Source of the DNA: Leptodontidium sp. MPI-SDFR-AT-0119
Taxonomy: Eukaryota; Ascomycota; Leotiomycetes; Helotiales; Leptodontidiaceae
DNA: 64,000 nt
Reading direction: 5' to 3'
Assembly (NCBI GenBank): GCA_020726505.1
Contig: JAHLEZ010000016.1
Location: 744,001-808,000 of the forward strand
Shown here: positions 47,274-57,900 of the stretch, in pieces
Layout of the letters: the number at the start of each line of letters is the position of its first letter
Position numbering within the stretch: position 1 is the first letter of the stretch
Notes under the pieces: model-generated
The model's database searches: none
Told to the model about the DNA's origin: nothing
What the model saw: the letters and a program-made list of their open reading frames with translations, nothing else
Position numbers and translations under genes: made by a program

Positions 47274-50200
47274 TCAAGCGAAGACATCGCTCGCATACCT
47301 ATCACTTTTTATCTCTGCAAACCACGCCTCAACCTCATCGTCCGTCTTTGGTTTTCCCAAGGCTTCAGCTGCTTCTTGATAAATACGTTTGGTGGTACTC
47401 GCAACTCCCTCGCCAACCATACCACTCCCGCAGACATACAGCGATGCCCCTTCATTGAACACCTTGACCATCTCTTCTCGTTCCTCCCAGAGCCTGTCCT
47501 GAACATAGCGACATCCCTTGCTCTGGGAGCTGGACTTGGAGAAGGCGTAAAAAAGTTTGACTACACCATCCTTCTCCCACTGTGAGAACTCATTACTGAA
47601 CAACGTATCCTTCTCAGGGTGCGCACAACCGATGAAAAGATAAGCCGGAGCAAGCTTGCGACCTGCTTGAACCTGCATGGCCCGTTCTTGGACAAATCCT
47701 CGGAATGGAGCAAGACCTGTTCCTGCGCAGAACATGATGACTGGAGTATTTTCGATGTCAGCAGGAGGATGGAAGTTGCTATGACTGGGTTTGACTGCAA
47801 CATGGATTCGATCCCCCTCCTCAACACTAGACAAATAATTTGAAGCAACTCCTAGGAATCGTTTGGAGCCTGCTGATTTTGAGGGAGTGTCTAGAACCGA
47901 CCAGGTTATCGTGGCGGTGGTGGGGTCTGGGAGAGGAGAAGACGAGATCGAGTATTGACGGATTCGCATGGGAGGAAGCATTGCTAAGAAATCACTTAGT
48001 GGGAGTGCCGCAGCTGGGTAATCCTCTAAGATATCGAGTGGGGATCGCCTCTTGTTGAGAATTTCTTGTTCAAAGTTTTTGCCAGCCAGAGCTGAAATCT
48101 TTAATCGAATCCCCTCATCTGAACAGGAGGCCGCAATTCGTGCAATATTCTGCAGCAAAGTCAGATTCTAGACACACGGTGCGGAGTCTGCGACTTACCT
48201 TGCGGGTTGCTGGTTGGCTCAGCTCTACGTACATGCCCAAGATATCCATCATCGATATTGGGTGACCTGTTGGTAGAGTAGTATTTGCTCCATCTTTGAT
48301 GGTTACCATTGTATCCCAGGGTAGGTGAGCCCATTTCAGGACTCGGCGAACATTTTTAGGGTTGTTCATTGGTAGGACAGCGAGGTAGTCGCCTGTTTTG
48401 TAGGTCACGCCAGTAGGCAGATTCAAGACAATATGTCGCTTCTCGGGTTCCCCGTCCTTGGTTAGCAGCTCATTGCTCACGACAACTGCCTCCTTAACAT
48501 CCTGTCGAAGCTTTGATCGCCGCGAACCTGTATCAATATCAATTTCCAGGCCGACTTCCTCCTCTGTCTCTGCGTCACTACCAAGAGCAGACCACAATTG
48601 TTCATCCTGCCATCGGTCGAAATCGTTGAAGATATCACCAGCTGCGACGTCCCCGAGACCCATCTTCGCGATTTGAGTGGCCCCGTGACCTTCAAATCCA
48701 GAATTGAGAAGTTTTGGGACTTGGTGGAAGGTTGAAACCCAATCATCTGATATAATTAGTAAGTGCATAGTGTTCGGAGGTGGTTATCCTCTAATTAGAT
48801 GCATAGATTGAAGTGCTGGGCTCGAAACATTGAAACGGCAATGCCCTCAAAACACGCCATAAAAACAACCCGGGGACGTATGAGAAGTGGAAGTGGTACT
48901 CACGATTTCCGCAACCAAAGACAGCGTATTTGACACCCTTGAGTGAGGGGCCATCCAGATTCTGTAGCCATTCACAGAAGTGTGCTGCATTGTCTGGAGG
49001 TTGGCCTTCGTAGCTTGAGGAAATGAGAATGACTGGCTGATCCTTTGGCACCTTATCAACTGCGCTGTCCAGGGGGTCAACTTGGGCGTGGTAACCACGA
49101 CCAGAAGCCACCCTTGCCAAGCTTTGGGCCAGAGCCTCACATGTTCCAGCATTGGATCCGTACAGAATCGTCATTGGCTTCTTAGATTTGCTAGCCGTCG
49201 CGGTATCGATGTTTTGAGCCTTATCCTGCCCCTAGGTGACGAGTTAGCAATTGCCACATCGAGGACAAAACATGTCTCTAGAAAATTTCGGGACATTCAA
49301 AACAGGAATAGTTGGCTACATACTTTGCCCTCGTTGGATGTGTCTACGTGCAGCATCTTCTCGAGGTGGACAGGATCGATATGCTCTCGTAACGAGGCGT
49401 GCATGAAAAAGTCTTTGGGTTTGATCGTCAAGGTTTGCTTGATCTGCAGGGTGTAGCTTGGATCGTCCTGGCGAAAATCGAAGGTTTGCAGCAACATTGC
49501 AGTTGTCAGGACGGCCTCTTGCCATGCAAATGGTCTTCCGATACAGCCACGCATTCCATGGCCGAATGGCTTCCAGCTGTTGTTGGGGAGTTTAGAGAAT
49601 GGCTCGTCAAGCATCCGCTCTGGCCTGAATGCTTCAGCATCGGATCCAAAGACTGCAGGATCACGATGGATCGCAGGTAGTAGAGCAACGATCGTTTGTC
49701 CCTTTTTGATTTGATACTTGCCACCGAGAGAGACATACTCGTCCGGTGAGTCTGGAAGTGGCTGGAGTGTGAAGGCAGGTGCGGTTGGTCTGAGTCGCAA
49801 AGTTTCTCGAAGGCATGCCTCGATGTATGGAAGGTTTGACATGTGATCAACTGTGATGGGACCTCTTCCAACAACTTCATCGACCTGGCGTTGGGCAGTT
49901 TGATATGCTGCTGGGTTCTTGAGGAGGTAGTAAAATAAGAATGAAAGCAGACCGCTTGTAGTTTCGTGGCCTGGGACGGGTTAGATAAGTTCCAGCAGGG
50001 GAGCTGAAGACATACCAGCAATCAAGAATGTGATCATGTTGTTGAGAATGCTTTCTTCAGTGAGACCTTCACCTGTCTTTGGATCTCGGCCATTGATCAT
50101 AGCGTTGAGCAAATCCTTTTTATCGCTCGGGACTGTCCTCCTCTCGGCGACAACTTCCGCAGCAACCTTCTTCAAGAGAGAAATATCGGCATCATATTTC

Positions 50201-50940
50201 AGCTGGGCAGATCTGTGCAAGTAATTCGCAACTGCAGGTCTCCTCGCCCTCGCTGCTGATTCCCGTAACAGTCCCACCATAGCGTCAACGAAAGGGTGCA
50301 TACCTTCATGGTAAAAGCTGTTGAATCGGGTACCCATGGCACAGCTACTGGCATTAGCTAGGTCGAGGAGGATTGAGAAACGCACATCGCAATTGAATCC
50401 AGAGTCAATCTCGTAAAGTCCTCTGGAACATTTATCCTCTCCTTCGGGCCAAATCTTGCCCATTTCACCACCAACTGGGAAGCAATATCATGCATTTCGT
50501 CGAACATTGACCGGATAGAGAGTGGCCCAAATGCTATCCCAATTAGCCAACTCCTCAAAACCGACAATATGGCTCTATACCTGGCATCAAAACTCTGTGT
50601 GCTATCTCCCAATTGTGTTCCCCGGGATATGCTGTGAAGAGGCCATCGTGTACGCCATTCCGAATCTCTTCCAAAGGACCAGACACCATCTTCGTGAATC
50701 GTTTGTCGTCGCATACCTCGTTCAGGAGTTCGCGGGTGGATATGAACACTCTGTCGCTGCCACCAAGGTTGAGTTTGAAGATTGGGCCTGGCAAGTTACA
50801 AGATGTTTATACATGGTGGAGGGGAGCTTACCATAGGTATCTGCCAATCTGCAGAGGTCGGCCATGGAATCTGCTGGGTCAACATCATTGATGTTTCCCA
50901 GCAGTGGAAGGCCTGGCGGGCCAGGAATTGGTTCAGTCAT
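47274..50940 (-). CDS. CYP505-type fused cytochrome P450/NADPH-P450 reductase
   Basis: Eight exons (50940-50832, 50787-50581, 50533-50386, 50344-50016, 49970-49324, 49231-48904, 48746-48199, 48149-47274) with seven GT-AG introns of 41-157 bp give 1063 residues, the normal CYP505/P450foxy length. P450 half: [11 protein letters not shown] start, AGHETTSG in the I-helix, ETLRLRP (ExxR) and the heme loop [14 protein letters not shown]. After a short linker, the reductase half has an FMN domain ([13 protein letters not shown]), an FAD-binding [12 protein letters not shown], and NADPH motifs [17 protein letters not shown] and [11 protein letters not shown], ending YASDVFA. Such self-sufficient enzymes hydroxylate fatty acids near the omega end, although some serve secondary-metabolite clusters. 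The frame is continuous across all junctions, so the gene looks intact. Confidence 0.93.
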
Positions 50941-52102
50941 GATTGAGTTGTAGAAGAGGATGAAGAGTGACGGGAGAGAAGGGAGAAGAGAAGGAGGAAA
51001 GGAGCTCAATCAATGTGTTCGTGCCCATTCTAAATACTAGGAACTAGTCCACAGGCACGGAGGAGAAGAATGGGTCGTCACCCGAGGGGAGTAGATAAAA
51101 TGTAGTGTTAGATATGCATATCAGCCCGCCTGTGATTGGATATGGGCTCCGCTGGGTCATCAATGTCTGCCCTACAATTGGTAAATGCCGTACTTTCCCG
51201 TTCTGTACTTTGGAGTTTTTAGGTTTTCAATGTGTTGTCGTTTCACCTGCAATGATATGTCGAGGCTGGGCTTGGGTGTCAGTCAGCACTCGGGGGCGGC
51301 ACCCAAGCCCCCGACACTCGGGAGACGGGGGATACATGTGAGGCGCAGTCCCGACTCCTGAAAATGGACGATGAATCGCTCGAACAGTGTACTTTTGCAA
51401 CTGAGGTGGTATGAACTCAAATGTGTGTAACTTCGGAAATGAGATGAGTTAAGCTTTTGCGCAAGATCTTGCATTAATGTATGGACTTGATTGCCTCAGC
51501 TTCTATAATGTATTTTGCTCATATTAAGCGAAATGCTCTCGGGGAGCTTGAAGATCCGGGACCACGTCCGTTACTCCAGATGATGCGAATGCATCATTTC
51601 TAGCTGGTATATACGTATTGAATGCTAAAGGCTTAATATTCTGTTGTTGGAGAAGGGTTCGACTTAGTAGAAAACAAATCTTCAAAGCGCATCGTGCCAC
51701 TTCTGTCTATAATTGTCCATATTTATTAGCTATATGCCTGCCTTGTGTATACTGTATCGATCACTCAACTCTCGGCATCGAATTGTGCCGACTTCATCGG
51801 ATGCAGTGTTGGGCCGACACCTTTTTCTCAACAGGACATTTGAAATCATCGGACGAAACGATAACATAATCGCAAATGACGAAATGGAGAACTCAAAAAG
51901 ATGGATGGATCTGTAGGCATTGCTAAGCCCGTTATCATTAGGATTTTGCATAGCCCTTTTCGGAAATTGTCGTCAGGCAGAGAGATGTGTCCGTCTGTAG
52001 ATATGTATATGTATGGAAGTATGATTTCTTCCATACCACGTCCTCATCTCATCTTCATCCTCAAACCATCGCGCTTCCTCGCATCCAACTTTCAATCTCA
52101 AC
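50941..52102. other. Intergenic between CYP505 and crotonase B; one strong hairpin
   Basis: The two genes are divergent, so this 1.16 kb holds both promoters. At about 51270-51312 GGGCTTGGGTG is mirrored by CACCCAAGCCC around a GC-rich loop with further TCGGGGG/CCCCCGA pairing. The open frames here are not convincing. Confidence 0.45.
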
Positions 52103-53094
52103 ATGTTCCCAACCAACCCCCTCATCGCTCCCCTCGCCCTCCTCGCCCTCCTCCCTGCCCTTACCACCTCTCTCATTCTCCCAAACTACACGTCCATCAT
52201 AACCTCAACCGCCAAACCCGGTATCCTAGACGTGACGATCCACACTACCAACAATACGATCAACCTATGGAACGCCGACTTTGTCGCAAACATGAAGGAT
52301 TTGGTATCAAGACTGAAAGATGATAACGACACGAAAGTCGTAGTATTCAGAAGCGATGTCCCGAAATACTTTATTGCACATGCGGATTTGAATTTTGATC
52401 TAGAGAGTCAGTGCTTCCCTCATCGCCACTCACTACGCGTCTCTCCTCGGCGGCAACATGAGACATTTGCTGATAATGGATATCCACAGACCCAACACTC
52501 GTAACCGACTCCATCCAGCTCATCGAAGACGTAGCGAACCTCCGCCAAACAACTATCGGGCTCGTCTCCGGCGTCGTCCGCGGAGGTGGTAACGAATTCC
52601 TCGTGTCTCTCGACATGCGCTTCGCCACTAAAACGCACACCTTCCTCGGCCAACCCGAAGTAGGTATTGGCTTCATCCCGGGACTCGGCGGCATTCAATG
52701 GCTGGCACGACTCATCGGGCGCGGCCGCGCTATGGAATACATCCTCACCGGCAAGGATATCAATGCCAATGATGCGGAGCGCATCGGCTGGATCAACAAG
52801 GCTTTCGACACGGATGTGGAGATGGAGGGTTATGTGGCTAGCTTGACGAGCAGATTGGCGTTGTTCGATCTCGCGGCTATCGGGGCTGGCAAGCATGCTG
52901 TTAATGTTGCGACGAAGCCGGCCGTGGAGGCTAGTTTGGCAGATGGCAAGGTTTTCGTCGAGTTGTTCAAGGACCCCGCTGTGGCGGCTCGGACCAGACT
53001 TGGGACGTTGAACGACAATGATGGGGAGAGATTTTTCGGCGAGGTGTTGCCGGCGTTGTATGGTGCTGGTCCGATACCTTCCAGGAGACGATAA
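52103..53094 (+). CDS. Secreted enoyl-CoA hydratase/isomerase-fold protein, paralogue B
   Basis: Two exons (52103-52406, 52490-53094) with an 83 bp intron (GTCAGT...CACAG) encode 302 residues. The intron is at the same codon and phase as in paralogue A (39732-40664), and most core residues match, so the two are duplicates. The signal-like N-terminus has the hydrophobic run LIAPLALLALLPALTTS. The catalytic glutamates are present in RGGGNEF and GQPEVGIGFIPGLGG, and ERIGWINKAFD is conserved. It ends in a basic tail (PSRRR) that paralogue A lacks. It is more GC-rich than A, which lies against a RIP block. The role is unknown. Confidence 0.87.
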
Positions 53095-53377
53095 GTCATT
53101 TAGAGGGGAGGAGACATTGAGAGATGGAAGCGTTGGTCGTGGTTGGAGATCGCCTCGAGCCTGCGAATGTGCGGTGATGGGTGGAGTCGTCTTAGCTTTC
53201 TTACATTTTGCAAGAAGCAATACTTGCAAGATCCATTTACCTTGTATTATTAGTCCTTTCGATACAACAAATACTGCTGACCTTTTTTGTACGAATTGAT
53301 GCCAGAAACTAGAACTATGATTCCCTTCGTTTGTCTTCTGCCTTTTCCTGTTCCTCGCTTCTTCTTGCCATCTCGCA

Positions 53378-53462
53378 TGTTAGAAATATGGGCTGTGTAG
53401 CGTAGATCTCAGTACCTGCGTACTTATAATCACGCTGCCCCTATTTCCCCTATTACTTTGTA
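53378..53462. repeat. 85-bp LTR-like repeat, copy 2
   Basis: Nearly identical to 25990-26073. It ends at GTAC, where the Tc1/mariner derivative begins. Confidence 0.5.
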
Positions 53463-53466
53463 CGTA

Positions 53467-54203
53467 AGGGGGTGGACAGTGGGTCTCGTCCACCCCCCCT
53501 GTTTCTGCTATTTCCACAGTTATTTACAGTAATGATTTACTATCTAGAAGGTCCCCCTTTCCTTAATCTAACCTTTGTTATTCTTTTTTGGCGTAGTATT
53601 TATAAATCTATTAATTAATTTAATAGAAATCTCGTTTTCTTAAATATCTTGTATAGTGAATTTCAAGTCTTTTAACTTCTAACTACTGTGTGGATTTCGA
53701 TTCCTAAGCCTTTGCTTTAGAACTCTCTAAACGTTTTTAATAGGATTCAAATTAAGAGAGTAAGGAGGCTAATTAATAAAGTAAATATAACATTCTACTC
53801 GTACTGCGTTGTAAAGGCCGTGATTCTTAACTATGTCTGTAACGACTGGCTCCTGTGCAGTCGTCACGTGTGTACTGGCTATGCCGCATCGGGCCTAGCC
53901 CTGATTAGTCAGCCTCTCCGTAAGAGAGTGCTTCGTGTTCCTGTAGCTTTCTCTCCTCAATTGGTTCTTCTAAGTCAAACCGTCACATTCTATGTGGCGG
54001 CACGTTAAGAATAGCCTTTATCGAGATGAGTTTTAAATGGCACACGTGTTAGGGTTTCATGTGTCTAAGGCATTTTGACGATATTTACTACATAAAAATT
54101 TATAAGGGACAGTCATTAAATCAATAAGGGAGGCAGTGGTTCTAGCAACTTCGATAAGTCTCATCGCCCGGTAAGGGTAGACGAGACCCACTGTCTACCC
54201 CCT
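53467..54203 (-). mobile_element. Tc1/mariner deletion derivative
   Basis: The 29 bp inverted termini (AGGGGGTGGACAGTGGGTCT and on) differ only by transitions between the two ends and are flanked by TA (53465-53466, 54204-54205). About 53545-53795 on the minus strand reads as the end of a Tc1-type transposase: PYSLNLNPIKNV then TAG where tryptophan is expected, RVLKQRLRNRNPH and LINRFINTTP. The rest of the transposase is missing and replaced in part by a nested insertion at 53838-53987. Confidence 0.75.
53838..53987. repeat. Possible short LTR nested in the Tc1/mariner derivative
   Basis: A GC-richer 150 bp block begins TGTAACGAC and ends CCGTCACA, like the solo LTR at 291. CTATG occurs on both sides (53831-53835, 53990-53994), offset by two bases from the TG/CA ends, so the target duplication is plausible but imperfect. 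Confidence 0.4.
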
Positions 54204-54205
54204 TA

Positions 54206-54618
54206 TGTACTTAATCCGCATATATCTAATAATAATCTTGCCTAATTCAATAGCCTACTAAATAACTAAACTTTAAGATTTATTAATTACATAATTAAGC
54301 CTATTTAAAACATTAGTAACTAGTATACTAAGTTTATTAAAATCGTATAAGATTATTCGTTACTAAGCAGCTATATCTCCTAAGGAGTTAGTATAAGACG
54401 CAAAAGCTATTTATTAACCCTCGCTTATATCCGAGCTTTAGTCGTTAAAAACATTAAATAGCTACTACTATTAAAAGCTTATCTATATTATATCCCAAGG
54501 CTAGCCGCCTAGGCTCTTAGGAATAGTAAGGATACAACGATATAATATGTGAGGTAGCTAGAGAAAATTAGCAAGTGATATCCTGTGGGCTTTATTTAAC
54601 TTACTATTAAGTAACGCC
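54206..54618. other. AT-rich decayed DNA
   Basis: No coding or repeat boundary recognised up to the CAGTT that precedes the gypsy element. Confidence 0.4.
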
Positions 54619-54623
54619 CAGTT

Positions 54624-54924
54624 TGTTACGGCTGGCCAAAGGTTGATACGGCGAGTTGACTCAAGCTTTGTATTTGGACCTAAGGCTACGCTCAGAATCG
54701 AGAAGAAAAGACAAGGAGGAAAGGAGAGCTCTCCGTAAGGGAGGGCTCGAGTATATATATATAAAGGACCCTCCTAATAGGACCTAGCGTAGTCGAGTGC
54801 CATTCACGTCAATATGTCGCAGGCTCGCCACCTAGTCTTCCCTATCGGGCTTAGCGCCGTCACATAGCCAGCGATGCTACGAGCCAGTGTCGGTTAGAAT
54901 GCGAGGGCCTCGTAGGTCGTAACA
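54624..54924 (-). repeat. 3' LTR of the gypsy element (minus-strand sense)
   Basis: 301 bp, TGTTACGG...GTCGTAACA as read on plus. The differences I saw from the partner LTR at 60899 (about seven) are all transitions, as expected if RIP rather than replication error separated them. Confidence 0.88.
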
Positions 54925-57900
54925 TTACCCCCCCCCTCCCAAAAAACTGCGTCCGCGCAGTTATAGCCATGACTGTGTCGTCCTCGAGGTCGTTGTAGTC
55001 GTCGATACCTGCGTTATAAGCCTCCAGCCACTTAGGGAGAGCTCTTGGCGGGCCTTTGGCGTTAAGATGCTCTAAGTGGAACCGTTTGACTATATATGGA
55101 GCCGTCATAACATCTGAGCACGGGTACTACTCTAAGTCCTCGTCGGCGCCTAGCCACTTAATGCGATAGAATAGCTTGTTTCGCATGACCTTAGAGCCAA
55201 GGATGCCTTTAATTTCCCACTCATCCTACTCAGGTAATAGTTAGATAAGTGCCGGCGTAACTCTAGCTTGTCCCGGTAGGGGGTTGTCGACGTACTTGCG
55301 GAGCGAGTGCGAGTAGAAAACAGGGTAAATTGACTAGTCCTCTAGTAGCTTAACTCTCTAACTCTCTCCTTCCTTGGCGATTACCTTGACTAGGCCGTAC
55401 CACTTGTCAGACAGCTTCTTTGAGGGTCGATCGACGTTCTAGTTTCGAGTGTCGACTAATACTAAGTCGCCAACGTCCTAATCGACGGCGCGTCGCCTAC
55501 GGTTCGCCAGTCGTTCTATTTTCTCTTGTTAGTCCTTTAGGGACGACTGTGCGACTTCTATAACCTCCTTTATTCGCAAGGCTACTTAGAGGGCCTCCTC
55601 GCGATTGAGTTTCTCTATTGCCGTAGCCGGAGACTCTAGGTTAACTAAGTCCTAAGAAGTCCTTAGCTTAACGCCGTTAAGTAACTAGAAAGGGGATAGG
55701 CGGCCTAAGGACTCGTGCGGTAACGTTAGTTAAGCGATGTCTATAATCGGTAAGAGGTCACTCTAATTGTCTTAGTAGTAATAACAAAAGGGACAAAGTC
55801 GTTACTTAATATATTAGTTCGTTACTTCTATTTAGCCGTTAACGTTTAAGTTATACGCCGTCGTTAACTTTACTTTAATTCTAAGGATACAATAGTACTC
55901 TTTCTAGAAGGAGGAGACAAATTGAGGTCCTCGGTCTAAGATAATAGAGTCCGGTATATTAAAGTGTCAAGTCTAATAGACGAGGAAGAGAATAACTATG
56001 CCTTTAGCCGTAATTATATTATTATAAGGTATTAAGACTAGTTTCTTAGACAGGCGGTCTACGATAACTATAGCGAAGTTATAGCCGTGCTTGTCTAATA
56101 GTAGCTTTGTGAAGTCCATCGTGAGGTGTTAATATAGTCGAGTAGGGATTAATAGGGGGTATAAGAAGCCAGGGGTCTTATCCCTACGGGCCTTTTGTCG
56201 AGAGCAACTATAGTTTACTATATATCGAGCTACGTCTGTAGAGAGGCTATTCTAATAGTATTTGCGACTTAATAATGCCTTCATCTTTCCGATCCCCGCA
56301 TATATTACTAAAGGTTAGGAATATACATAGCGAATAAGTGTCGTGCGAAGCTCCGGCGGCTCTAAGGGCACTTCAAGGCGGCCTTAGAAAAGCAATTTAT
56401 CGTTTACTAACTCGTAATCTAGTAATTACTCCCTAGCTTTTTGTTAGAGAAGCTCTAGCGAAGGCGAGGTCTTATTAACTAAGAGCACTTAGTCGATAAC
56501 GTCGTATTCCGCGATATTATACGCTACTATAGAGTTAAGGTCCAGCTCCTCCGCGGTAGGCGTCTCCGGGTCGATTAGTACTTCCGTATTCGACTCTAGC
56601 TCTAGCTCTAACTCGTCACGTGTCTTAGCATCGCGACCTGGGGTCATAGCGTCTACAAGTACTAAGGGTATTGTCTCTACGACTTCGATATAGGCGTCTA
56701 TAAGATCGACGGCGGAGAGCTAAAGGTCGCTAGTAACTCGCGGGTTAATTTTATTAGTAAGAATTAGCTATTAACTACGGATAGCCCGCTTACGTACCTC
56801 CGTAACTATAAGGTCTTAATCCCGTCGAGATAAAGTGTCAGCTAACGTATTAGTCGTCCTAGTATAGTATATAATCGTGAAGTAAAAGTCCGCAAAGAAC
56901 TCAACCTATCGAGCCTACTTAACCGTGAGGTCCTTAGTAGTCATAAAATACTCTAAGGCTTAGTAGTCAGTGTAAATAAGGACATTTTTCTAAGTACTTA
57001 AGAGTTCTAGGCGATATTACTTAAATAACCGGAAAATCGCTAGTATCTCTTTATTATAGATTAAATAATTAAGCTCGAGGTCTATTATAGTCTTCGAGAA
57101 GTATCTTACGAGGTGAAAGGTGTCGTCTTCTTAAAGTTAAGATAAAATCCTAGCGACGACTCCGTCAGAAGAGTCAGTCTTTAGCCGTGTCTATTTAGTA
57201 GGGTCGTAATAGTAAAGAACCGGCGTAGATTAGAGGGCTTCTTAGAGAGTTTCTTAAGCGTCCTTATAAGCGCTATTAAATTTAAAGGGAACGTCTTTTC
57301 TAGTAAGTATCGTGAAAGGTCGTGTAATACAACTATAGTCCTTAATAAACCGGCGATAAAAGTTATAAAAGCTAAGGTAACTTTATATACCCCGTAAATT
57401 GTCGGCGTATCGCTAGTCTTTAATTACACTAATCTTTTCTAGGTTTACTTCCACGTTATTAACTCTAATAATAAATCCTAAGAACTTAGTCTTTTATATA
57501 CTAAACTTAGACTTCTTAATATTAGCCTAAAGTCCGTGTACTTATAATATTATTATAACCTTCTTAACGTAGACCTTGTGTTCCTTAAGAGTAGACGAAT
57601 ATATAAGGATATCGTCTATATATGCCGCGCAAAAGTCGTCGAGGTATTTTATAAGGATATTATTAATAAAACGCTAGAAAGTCGCCGGACTATTCGTAAG
57701 GCTAAAGGGAAGGACCTTATACTTATACGTGTTATACTAAGTGCAAAAGGTCGTATAGTCTTCGCTCTTAGGGGACATACGAATGCGGTAGAAGGCTTAC
57801 TAAATATCGAGCTTTATAAAGACTTTTGCCTTATAAATACGTGTTATTATCTTATTAATTAGTGGAATTAAGTACAAGTCCTTCTTTAATAGGGCATTTA

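Noticed and set aside
57578..57862. Plus-strand frame inside the gypsy element
   Set aside because: It is the antisense of the reverse transcriptase YIDD region.
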